A stretch of 64,000 nucleotides of DNA from JABFWF01 sp035539135 (GTDB lineage: Bacteria > Pseudomonadota > Gammaproteobacteria > Xanthomonadales > Xanthomonadaceae): assembly GCA_035539135.1 (NCBI GenBank), contig DATLJD010000005.1, positions 124,001 through 188,000 of the forward strand. The letters run 5' to 3'. The first letter of the stretch is position 1. Each line of letters opens with the position of its first letter. Below, in pieces: positions 44,989 to 53,838 of this stretch. The notes beneath the pieces are model-generated. The model was given only the letters and a program-made list of their open reading frames with translations, searched no databases and was not told the origin of the DNA. Position numbers and translations under genes: made by a program.

Positions 44989-45670
44989 CGACCAGGTCCT
45001 CCGGCGCGATGTCGTCCACCAGCTGGCCATGGTCGAGCACCAGCACGCGCCGCTTCATGCGCTTGATCAGCTGCAGGTCGTGGCTGGCGACCAGCACGCT
45101 GGTGCCGCGCGCCGGCAGTTCGGCGAACAGGGCCATGATCTCGGCGGACAGGGTGGGATCGAGGTTGCCGGTCGGCTCGTCGGCGACCAGCAGCTTCGGC
45201 TCGGCGACCACCGCGCGGGCGATGCCGACGCGCTGCTGTTCGCCGGCCGACAGCTGCGCCGGCAGGGCGCGTTCGCGCGCGCCGAGGCCGAGCCGCTCCA
45301 GCACCGAGCGCACCCGCTTGGCGATGTCGCCGCGGCGCAGGCCGCGCAGGATCAGCGGCAGGGCGACGTTCTCCTGCACGCTGCGGTCGGCGAGCAGGCG
45401 GTGGTCCTGGAACACCACGCCGACCTCGCGCCGGTGCAGCGGCACCCGCGCGCCGCGCACCTTGAGCAGGTTGCGCTCGCCGAACAGCACCGCGCCGCGG
45501 CTCGGCCGCTCGGCGAGGTGGATGAGTTTCAGCAGGGTGCTCTTGCCGGCGCCGGAGTGGCCGGTGACGAACAGCATCTCGCCCTCGTCCACCGCGAAGC
45601 TGACGTCGGCCAACGCGCGCTGTCCACCGGGATAGTGCTTGCTGACGTTGTCGAAACGCAGGACCGGCAT
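44981..45670 (-). CDS. ftsE: Cell division ATP-binding protein FtsE
   Basis: A 229-residue ABC ATPase. Walker A is GHSGAGKS at 37-44, the signature is LSAGEQQRVGIARA, Walker B is LLVADEPTGNLD, and the switch histidine is SHD near 200. Start at 45670 was chosen to give the family N-terminus MPVLRFDNVSKHYP. FtsE with FtsX controls septal peptidoglycan hydrolysis. It lies downstream of rhlB on the same strand, separated by 256 bases of repeats, and starts a compact ftsE-ftsX-regulator unit. Confidence 0.97.
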   Translation of the reverse strand: MPVLRFDNVSKHYPGGQRALADVSFAVDEGEMLFVTGHSGAGKSTLLKLIHLAERPSRGAVLFGERNLLKVRGARVPLHRREVGVVFQDHRLLADRSVQENVALPLILRGLRRGDIAKRVRSVLERLGLGARERALPAQLSAGEQQRVGIARAVVAEPKLLVADEPTGNLDPTLSAEIMALFAELPARGTSVLVASHDLQLIKRMKRRVLVLDHGQLVDDIAPEDLVDA

Positions 45671-45777
45671 GCGGGCGGCGAGGCGTGCGGGAGACGGCAG
45701 TATGGCCTGCGCCGTCGCGGGCGGCCAGCGCCGCCGGCGTTCACGCCCGGCCGCGCGGTCGTCCCGGTCCTCATCGC

Positions 45778-45835
45778 GTGGAGCGGAGCTTGCTCCGCCG
45801 GCGGGGCTCACGCAGCGGACAAAGCGCCGCTCTAC
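45778..45835. repeat. REP-like palindrome pair, copy 3
   Basis: Units at 45778-45799 (GTGGAGCGGAGCTTGCTCCG plus CC) and 45812-45835 (ending GCGCCGCTCTAC) repeat the pair seen at 3307-3362 and 7466-7527. The two units here have the same head-on order as at 7466-7527. It lies in the 256-base gap between rhlB and ftsE. An additional inverted patch, CCCGGGCTGCGCCGGG, is at about 45861-45876. Confidence 0.8.
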
Positions 45836-45893
45836 GAGTGGCGGACGGAAGAAGAAGGATCCCGGGCTGCGCCGGGACGACGGCAGGAAACTC

Positions 45894-45920
45894 CGTCTCC
45901 CGTCTCCCGTCTCCGTCTCC
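45894..45920. repeat. Four tandem CGTCTCC units
   Basis: CGTCTCC occurs at 45894, 45901 and 45908, and again at 45914 with a one-base overlap. The array lies just after the rhlB stop codon and before the REP-like copy. Likely slippage-prone simple sequence. Confidence 0.7.
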
Positions 45921-45926
45921 CGCTTC

Positions 45927-47699
<1,773 letters not shown>

Positions 47700-47910
47700 G
47701 CTCTGGATGCGAAGAGGCGGGCCGCGGCGGGGCGGCGCGCTTGCGTGGCCGGCGTCGTCGAAGCAGACTGCCGGGACATTCCGGGGTCGGCGCCTGGCGC
47801 TTGAATCCCCGCGAAAACGCCCCAGTCTAACAGCAAGCCGGCGGCGCGAACCGCGCGCATGCGCTTGATTTTTCACGTCTCGTCCAGCACACCGTCCCGC
47901 AGGAGCCCCC

Positions 47911-48237
47911 ATGAGCGACAAGGTCATCCACGCCACCGACGCCGATTTCGACAGCGTCGTCCTGCAATCCGATCAGCCGGTGCTGGTGGATTTCTGGGCC
48001 CAGTGGTGCGGTCCGTGCAAGATGATCGCGCCGGCGCTGGACGAGCTGGCCGACAACTACCAGGGCCGCGCCAAGGTGGTGAAGGTCGACATCGACCAGA
48101 ACCGCGCGACCGCGCTCAAGTACCACGTGCGCTCGATCCCGATGCTGCTGGTGTTCAAGGACGGCCAGGTGCAGGGCACCCAGATCGGCGCGGTCGGCAA
48201 GGCCCAGCTGGCCCAGCTGATCGACAAGGCGCTCTGA
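47911..48237 (+). CDS. trxA: Thioredoxin
   Basis: A 108-residue dithiol-disulfide protein with the active site WCGPCK at 32-37 (C33 and C36) and the cis-proline in RSIPMLLVFK. It reduces cytosolic disulfides and supplies electrons to ribonucleotide reductase. ATG is preceded by GCAGGAGCCCCC. It is divergent from rhlB by about 211 bases and upstream of rho. The 179-base gap to rho contains no feature that I can support except a possible hairpin. Confidence 0.97.
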   Translation: MSDKVIHATDADFDSVVLQSDQPVLVDFWAQWCGPCKMIAPALDELADNYQGRAKVVKVDIDQNRATALKYHVRSIPMLLVFKDGQVQGTQIGAVGKAQLAQLIDKAL

Positions 48238-48416
48238 GGCGCCAGCTGAACCGCGGCCCGCGCCCGCTTGCCGGCGCGCGGGCCCGATGCTAGTTTCTGC
48301 TCCACACCCGGCGCATCACCGGTCCCGGTCCAGGGTTCCCCGGTCGGCCGCCGCACCCATCTCGATGCCTTCCGCCCGCAGCCCGCGGGCGCTCGCACCC
48401 AGCGAGGACTTTCCGC

Positions 48417-50060
48417 TTGTCAGACAACACCCCCGACGCCGGCGATAGCGCCGAGAAGCGCGTGCGCAAGCCGCGCGCCCCCCGTCCCGAAGCCGGCGAC
48501 GACAGCCCCGCCGCCACCGCAGCACCGGCCGCTCCCGCCGCCAGCGAACCCGCGGCCCCGGCGCCCGCCGCCGAGCAGGGCGGCGATGACGCGCGCGAGG
48601 GCCAGGAATCGCGCGACGGCGAGTCCCGCGAGCAGCGCGACGGCGGCGGCCGCATGAGCCGGCGCGAGCGCTTCCGCAACCGCCGCGACCGCCAGCGCGA
48701 CCGCCACCGCGACGACGGCCTGCCGCAGGACGGCAACGGCAACGACTACCCGCCGCAGCAGAACCGCCCGGCGCCGAACATCCCCGAAGGCTTCCCGCAG
48801 TACTCGCTGGGCGACCTCAAGCGGATGCCCGCGCAGAAGCTGCTGGAGATCGCCGAGCAGCTGAACATCCACGAGGGCGTCGCCCGCGCGCGCAAGCAGG
48901 ACGTGATCTTCGCCCTGCTCAAGGTGCTGACCCGCCACGGCGAGGGCGTCGCCGCCGACGGCGTGCTGGAAATCCTGCCGGACGGTTTCGGTTTCCTGCG
49001 CTCGGCCGACGCCAGCTACCTGGCCGGCCCCGACGACACCTACATCTCGCCCTCGCAGATCCGCCGCTTCAACCTGCGCACCGGCGACCACCTCTCCGGC
49101 CGCATCCGCTGGCCGAAGGACGGCGAGCGTTACTTCGCGCTGGCGGTGGTGGACACCATCAACGGCGAGCCGATCGAGGCGTCCAAGAACAAGGTCCTGT
49201 TCGAGAACCTGACCCCGCTGTTCCCGCGCCGGCGCTTCCGGCTCGAGCGCGGCGACGGCTCGACCGAGGACATCACCGGCCGCATCCTCGACCTGATGGC
49301 GCCGCAGGGCAAGGGCCAGCGCGCGCTGATCGTCTCCCAGCCGAAGGCCGGCAAGACGATGATGCTGCAGCAGGTGGCCACCGCGATCACCACCAACCAC
49401 CCGGACGTGCATCTGATCGTGCTGCTGATCGACGAGCGCCCGGAGGAAGTCACCGAGATGCAGCGCACCGTGCGCGGCGAGGTGATCTCCTCGACCTTCG
49501 ACGAACCGGCCGCGCGTCACGTGCAGGTCGCCGAGATGGTGATCGAGCGCGCCAAGCGCCTGGTGGAGCACAAGAAGGACGTCGTGATCCTGCTCGACTC
49601 GATCACCCGTCTCGCGCGCGCCTACAACAACGTGGTGCCGTCCTCGGGCAAGGTGCTGACCGGCGGCGTGGACGCCAACGCGCTGCACCGGCCCAAGCGC
49701 TTCTTCGGCGCCGCGCGCAACGTCGAGGAGGGCGGCTCGCTGACCATCATCGCGACCGCGCTGATCGACACCGGTTCGAAGATGGACGAGGTGATCTACG
49801 AGGAATTCAAGGGCACCGGCAACTCCGAGGTGCACCTGAGCCGCCGCATTTCCGAGAAGCGCGTGTTCCCGGCGATCGACATCAACCGCTCGGGCACCCG
49901 CCGCGAGGACCTGCTGATCGAGCCGGACCTGCTGCAAAAGATCTGGATCCTGCGCAAGCTGCTGCACCCGATGGACGAGATCGGCGCGATGGAGTTCCTG
50001 CTGGACAAGATGAAGAACACCAAGTCCAACGACGAGTTCTTCGCGTCGATGAAGCGCTAG
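48417..50060 (+). CDS. rho: Transcription termination factor Rho
   Basis: A 547-residue RNA helicase that ends transcription. Residues 1-128 are a low-complexity Ala/Arg/Asp/Glu/Gly extension absent from the 419-residue E. coli protein. The N-terminal domain (YSLGDLKRMPAQKLLEIAEQ) begins at about 129 and the OB fold follows. Walker A is PKAGKTMM near 307-314, and the Q and R loops are in the second half. The start is a TTG at 48417 (LSDNTPDAGD), set by its position just after AGCGAGGA and by the absence of an ATG nearby. Such Rho extensions occur in high-GC genomes and can bind RNA. Confidence 0.96.
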   Translation: MSDNTPDAGDSAEKRVRKPRAPRPEAGDDSPAATAAPAAPAASEPAAPAPAAEQGGDDAREGQESRDGESREQRDGGGRMSRRERFRNRRDRQRDRHRDDGLPQDGNGNDYPPQQNRPAPNIPEGFPQYSLGDLKRMPAQKLLEIAEQLNIHEGVARARKQDVIFALLKVLTRHGEGVAADGVLEILPDGFGFLRSADASYLAGPDDTYISPSQIRRFNLRTGDHLSGRIRWPKDGERYFALAVVDTINGEPIEASKNKVLFENLTPLFPRRRFRLERGDGSTEDITGRILDLMAPQGKGQRALIVSQPKAGKTMMLQQVATAITTNHPDVHLIVLLIDERPEEVTEMQRTVRGEVISSTFDEPAARHVQVAEMVIERAKRLVEHKKDVVILLDSITRLARAYNNVVPSSGKVLTGGVDANALHRPKRFFGAARNVEEGGSLTIIATALIDTGSKMDEVIYEEFKGTGNSEVHLSRRISEKRVFPAIDINRSGTRREDLLIEPDLLQKIWILRKLLHPMDEIGAMEFLLDKMKNTKSNDEFFASMKR

Positions 50061-50082
50061 GGCCACCGCCCTGCCGCTCGCG

Positions 50083-50112
50083 AAAACGCCGGCTCCGCGC
50101 CGGCGTTTTTTT
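50083..50112 (+). terminator. Rho-independent terminator after rho
   Basis: AAAACGCCGG at 50083-50092 pairs with CCGGCGTTTT at 50100-50109 around a 7-base loop, and the T-run reaches 50112. It starts 22 bases after the rho stop. Confidence 0.93.
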
Positions 50113-50130
50113 GTCCGCGTCCAGGCCGGG

Positions 50131-50412
50131 TCAGGCCCGCCGCCGCTCCGGCACCGGCGCCAGCGCCGGGAACTGCGTGGTGACCCGGGCGCCGGGCACC
50201 ATCCCCCAGCGGATCCCGATCCGGCGCAGCCGCGCCTCCATCTCCGGGCGCTGCGGCGCCGGGGTGCGCCGCAGCAGGGCGTCGTGGCGCTCGGCCCAGG
50301 CGTTGGCGAAGGCGAACATGCCGCCCAGGTGCTGCAGTTGCAGGCGCGGCATCGCCTCTTCCAGCGCGTCGAGTTCCGCTTGCAGGTCCGGCGGCAGCTG
50401 GTTCGCACCCAT
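50131..50412 (-). CDS. Small hypothetical protein (93 aa)
   Basis: I do not recognise this protein. It is 93 residues long, mostly helical (LQAELDALEEAMPRLQLQHL), without a membrane segment or cysteine, and ends in a basic-proline tail (PALAPVPERRR). The ATG at 50412 is preceded by CAGGGAGGACGTCC, a strong ribosome binding site. It is antisense to the flanking genes, convergent to rho across the terminator and divergent from the CheY-like gene. Possibly a helical adaptor, but this is only a guess. Confidence 0.75.
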   Translation of the reverse strand: MGANQLPPDLQAELDALEEAMPRLQLQHLGGMFAFANAWAERHDALLRRTPAPQRPEMEARLRRIGIRWGMVPGARVTTQFPALAPVPERRRA

Positions 50413-50537
50413 GGACGTCCTCCCTGTTCCGGCCGCACGGTCGCGGCTGAGGTGTGCACGCCGCGTGACGGCCGGCTCAAGTCGCCGCCCCCGCGGCCGT
50501 TACCGGCTCCGATACGACCCGTCTGGCGGAGCCCGCA

Positions 50538-50903
50538 ATGACCACACCCACCGTGCTGCTGTGCGACGACTCGCGCGCACTGCGCATGCTCACCGCGTCG
50601 CAGCTCGCCGACTGCGGCTACCAGGTCGCGGGCGAGGCCGGCGACGGCGCGCAGGCGGTCGCCCTGTACCGCGAGCTGCGCCCGGACGTGGTCCTGCTCG
50701 ACCTGGTGATGCCGGAGACCGACGGCAAGCAGGCGCTGGAGCAGATCCTCGCGTTCGACCCGCAGGCGCGGGTGGTCGTGCTGAGCTCGCTCGGCGCGCA
50801 GCAGGACATCGAGCACTGCCTGCGCATCGGCGCGCGCAGCTACCTGCAGAAGCCCATCGACCCGGCCGTGCTCAAGCGCGTGCTGGCCGACGTCACCGCC
50901 TGA
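50538..50903 (+). CDS. CheY-like single-receiver response regulator
   Basis: A 121-residue receiver domain. The acidic pair is in LLCDDSRALR, the phosphoacceptor is in VVLLDLVMPETDG, the switch Ser in VVVLSSLGAQ and the lysine in YLQKPIDP. It has no output domain, so it would act by docking, as CheY does. It is 10 bases upstream of the MshEN-CheX gene, which makes that CheX-type phosphatase its likely partner. No che kinase or receptor gene is in the window. Confidence 0.95.
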   Translation: MTTPTVLLCDDSRALRMLTASQLADCGYQVAGEAGDGAQAVALYRELRPDVVLLDLVMPETDGKQALEQILAFDPQARVVVLSSLGAQQDIEHCLRIGARSYLQKPIDPAVLKRVLADVTA

Positions 50904-50913
50904 GGCGCAGCGC

Positions 50914-51759
50914 ATGGCAGCCAAGTTCTTCGGCCAGTTCCTGCTCGAGCGCGGGGTGATCGACGCCACCCAGCTGCTCGCCGCGCTCGAGGCGCAGCGC
51001 GCCTCCAACCCGATGCTCGGCGAGCTGGCGCAGGCGCAGGGCCTGCTCAGCGCCGCCCAGGCGCAGGAGATCAACACCCGCCAGCGCCGCGAGGATCGCC
51101 GCTTCGGCGACATCGCCCAGGAGCTGGGCCTGCTGACCGCGGCCCAGGTGGACCTGCTGCTGGAGCAGCAGAAGGCGCGGCGCAAGCTGTTCGGCGAGAT
51201 CCTGGTCGAACAGGGCACGCTCGATCGCGCGACCCTGGAAGCCGAGCTGTCGGCGCACCAGGCCGACCGCGCGGAAGCGCTGTCCGCGCTGGAGGACCGG
51301 CTCGACGGCCACCCGCTGCGAGCGATGGCGGAAGGCACGATCGCGACCTGCACGCGGCTGTTCCCGCGCCTGCTGCGCACCCAGGCGCAGTTCTCGGCGT
51401 TGCTGTGCCGGGAGACGCTGGAGGCCTATCCGGTGTGCGCGTGGGTGCGGGTGGAGGCGGAGCGGCCGCTGGCGGTCGCGCTCGCCTGCGACATGGACAC
51501 CGCCGCCGCCTTCGCCGGCGCGTTCCTGTCGATCCCGTCGACCGCCTGCGACGAGGCGCTGGCGCGCGACGCGCTGGGCGAACTGGTCAACGTGCTGATG
51601 GGCTACGTGGTCAAGGACACCCTGCCCGAGGACATGGCCTACCGCGCGCGTCCGCCGAGCTTCGTGCGCAGCGCCGAGGAGCTCGCCGCCGAGCCGAACA
51701 CGGTGGCGCTGGCGATGGGTTCGCAGCTGGGGCCGTTCGCGCTGCTGCTGCAGGGCTGA
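50914..51759 (+). CDS. CheX-like phosphatase with four tandem MshEN-type motifs
   Basis: A 281-residue two-part protein. The N-terminus holds four 24-residue units, at 5-28, 34-57, 63-86 and 92-115, each separated by exactly five residues (29-residue period). Each fits the MshEN c-di-GMP motif RLGx2Lx3Gx6Lx3Lx2Q: FFGQFLLERG, MLGELAQAQG, RFGDIAQELG and LFGEILVEQG open them. Unit 2 is the weakest. The C-terminal part, about 140-281, is CheX-like with E223-x2-N226 in GELVNVLMGYV, the catalytic pair of CheY-P phosphatases. It starts 10 bases after the CheY-like gene. c-di-GMP binding and phosphatase activity are inferred from motifs. Confidence 0.85.
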   Translation: MAAKFFGQFLLERGVIDATQLLAALEAQRASNPMLGELAQAQGLLSAAQAQEINTRQRREDRRFGDIAQELGLLTAAQVDLLLEQQKARRKLFGEILVEQGTLDRATLEAELSAHQADRAEALSALEDRLDGHPLRAMAEGTIATCTRLFPRLLRTQAQFSALLCRETLEAYPVCAWVRVEAERPLAVALACDMDTAAAFAGAFLSIPSTACDEALARDALGELVNVLMGYVVKDTLPEDMAYRARPPSFVRSAEELAAEPNTVALAMGSQLGPFALLLQG

Positions 51760-51839
51760 CGCAGGCCGCGTCGGCGGCGCCAGCCACCGGGGTGGAGCGC
51801 CACGCTCCGGGGAGGGAAGCCAAGGGGCGCTTGCTGCCA

Positions 51840-51946
51840 CCTCTCCCGTTTGCGGGAGAGGTCGGGCGCGCAGCGCGAGGGTGAGGGTGCGGCGGTTGGC
51901 GGAAGGCTCGCCCTCACCCCGACCCTCTCCCGCAAGCGGGAGAGGG
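51840..51946. repeat. Large inverted repeat of two GGGAGAGG palindromes
   Basis: Palindromes at 51840-51861 (CCTCTCCCGTTTGCGGGAGA plus GG) and 51923-51946 (CCTCTCCCGCAAGCGGGAGA core) are themselves inverted copies, and the intervening sequence has matching GTGAGGG and CCCTCAC parts. It can fold into one long structure. The 276-base gap 51760-52035 holds this and nothing else that I can support. CTCTCCCGCAAGCGGGAGAG elements are common in Xanthomonadaceae intergenic DNA. Confidence 0.8.
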
Positions 51947-52035
51947 GGAACAACCCTTCGCGTCTCGCGTGCCCCGCGGCCAGGATCCCCAGCGCGGCGC
52001 CTCGCGCGGGGCCGTGCGGACCGCATAATCGGAGC

Positions 52036-53838
52036 ATGCACGGAGGCGGCCTCGAACTCGCATTGCTGTTCCTGCTCGCGGCGGTGGTCGCGGTGCCGGT
52101 GTTCCGGCGCTTCGGCCTCGGCGCGGTGCTCGGCTACCTCGCCGCGGGCGTGGCGCTGGGGCCGTTCGGCCTGGGCGTGATCGCCAACGCCGATCCGGTG
52201 CTGGCCGCCAGCGAGATCGGCGTGGTGATGCTGCTGTTCGTGATCGGCCTGGAGCTGTCGCCGGCGCGCCTGCGGGTGATGCGGCGGCCGGTGTTCGGGG
52301 TCGGCGGCCTGCAGGTGCTGGCGTGCGGGCTCGCGCTCGGCGGGCTGGCGCTGCTGACCGGACTGTCCTGGCGGGCGGCGCTGGTGGTCGGCCTCGGCCT
52401 CGCGCTGTCGTCCACCGCGGTCGGCCTGCAGTTGCTCGCCGAACGCAAGGCCCTGACCAGCGACCACGGCCGGCTCGCGTTCGCGATCCTGCTGTTCCAG
52501 GACCTCGCCGCGATCCCGCTGCTGGCGGCGATCCCGCTGCTGGGCCACGTCCACGGCGAGGAGACGGTGCCGCTATGGTGGCTGGCGCTGCGCGCGCTGG
52601 CGGCGATCGCGGTGCTGGTGTTCGGCGGACGGCTGCTGCTGCGCCAGGTGTTCCGGATCGTCGCGCGCTCGCGCATGCCCGAGGTGTTCACCGCGACCGC
52701 GCTGCTGGTCGTGCTCGGCAGCGCGTGGCTGCTGCAGCTGGCGGGCCTGAGCGCGGGCCTCGGCGCGTTCCTGGCCGGCGTGCTGCTCGCCGATTCGGAA
52801 TTCCGGCACGAGCTCGAATCGCAGGTCCAGCCGTTCGAGGGCCTGCTGCTCGGCCTGTTCTTCATGGCCGTGGGCATGAGCATCGACCTGCAGCGGGTGG
52901 CGAGCGAACCGCTGCTGATCGGCGGCGGGGTGGTGGTGCTGCTGGCGGTGAAGTTCGGCCTGCTGTTCGCGATCGGCCGCCGTCCGGGCGGGCTGGACAC
53001 GCGCGGCGCGCTGCTGCTCGCCAGCGTGCTGGCGCTGGGCGGCGAGTTCGCCTTCGTCATCTTCGGCGAGGCGCAGCGTGCCGCCCTGATCAGCGGCGCC
53101 GAGCGCGACCGGCTGGTGGCGATGGTGGGCGTGTCGATGGCGCTGACGCCGCTGCTGCTGATCGTCGTCTCGCGGCTGTTGCCGGAGTCGGCGCCGCGCG
53201 CGCAGCGCCCGTTCGACCGCATCCCCGAGCAGCGGCCGCAGGTGCTGATCGCCGGCTTCGGCCGCTTCGGCCAGATCATCGCGCGCCTGCTCGCGGCGCA
53301 GCGCATTCCGTTCATCGCGATCGAGCACAGCCCGGAGCAGGTCGACTTCATGCGCCGCTTCGGCAGCCAGCTCTACTACGGCGATCCGGCGCGGCCGGAG
53401 CTGCTGCGCGCCGCCGGCGCGGCCCACGTGCGCGTGTTCGTGGTCGCGATCGACGATCCGGAAAGCAACCTCGCCACCGTGCGCGTGCTGCGCCGCCACT
53501 ATCCGCAGGCGACGGTGTTCGCGCGTGCCCGCAACCGCCGCCACGCGTGGGAACTGATGGACCTCGGCGCGCAGGCGGTGCGCGAGACCTTCCACTCCAG
53601 CCTGAAGATGGGCGAGCGGGTGCTGGTCGCGCTCGGCCAGCCCGAGGACGCCGCCGCCAGCCGCGCCGAGCGTTTCCGCGCGCACGACGAGGCGCTGCTG
53701 GTCAGCCAGCACCAGGTCTACGACGACGAGGCGGCGCTGATCCAGACCTCGCAGGAGGCGCGCCGCGACCTCGAGCAGCTGTTCGCCGCCGACCGCGGCG
53801 AGGGCGTGCTGGGGAAGGAGCTGGGAGCCGGGGACTAG
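52036..53838 (+). CDS. CPA2 cation/proton antiporter with TrkA-N domain (KefB/KefC type)
   Basis: A 600-residue protein: about 12 membrane helices to residue 390 (VLGYLAAGVALGPFGLGV, GLALSSTAVGLQLLAERKAL, GGEFAFVIFGEAQRAALIS) and then a TrkA-N/RCK Rossmann domain from about 400 (VLIAGFGRFGQIIARLLAAQ), as in glutathione-gated K+/H+ antiporters. The ATG at 52036 has GGAGC before it. A CATAAT at 52024-52029 is so close that the transcript may be leaderless. Its stop overlaps that of the ankyrin gene through CTAG. Confidence 0.93.
   Translation: MHGGGLELALLFLLAAVVAVPVFRRFGLGAVLGYLAAGVALGPFGLGVIANADPVLAASEIGVVMLLFVIGLELSPARLRVMRRPVFGVGGLQVLACGLALGGLALLTGLSWRAALVVGLGLALSSTAVGLQLLAERKALTSDHGRLAFAILLFQDLAAIPLLAAIPLLGHVHGEETVPLWWLALRALAAIAVLVFGGRLLLRQVFRIVARSRMPEVFTATALLVVLGSAWLLQLAGLSAGLGAFLAGVLLADSEFRHELESQVQPFEGLLLGLFFMAVGMSIDLQRVASEPLLIGGGVVVLLAVKFGLLFAIGRRPGGLDTRGALLLASVLALGGEFAFVIFGEAQRAALISGAERDRLVAMVGVSMALTPLLLIVVSRLLPESAPRAQRPFDRIPEQRPQVLIAGFGRFGQIIARLLAAQRIPFIAIEHSPEQVDFMRRFGSQLYYGDPARPELLRAAGAAHVRVFVVAIDDPESNLATVRVLRRHYPQATVFARARNRRHAWELMDLGAQAVRETFHSSLKMGERVLVALGQPEDAAASRAERFRAHDEALLVSQHQVYDDEAALIQTSQEARRDLEQLFAADRGEGVLGKELGAGD

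Noticed and set aside
45671..45926. Possible small RNA or promoter between rhlB and ftsE
   Set aside because: The stretch consists of REP-like units and CGTCTCC repeats; no promoter with good spacing was found.
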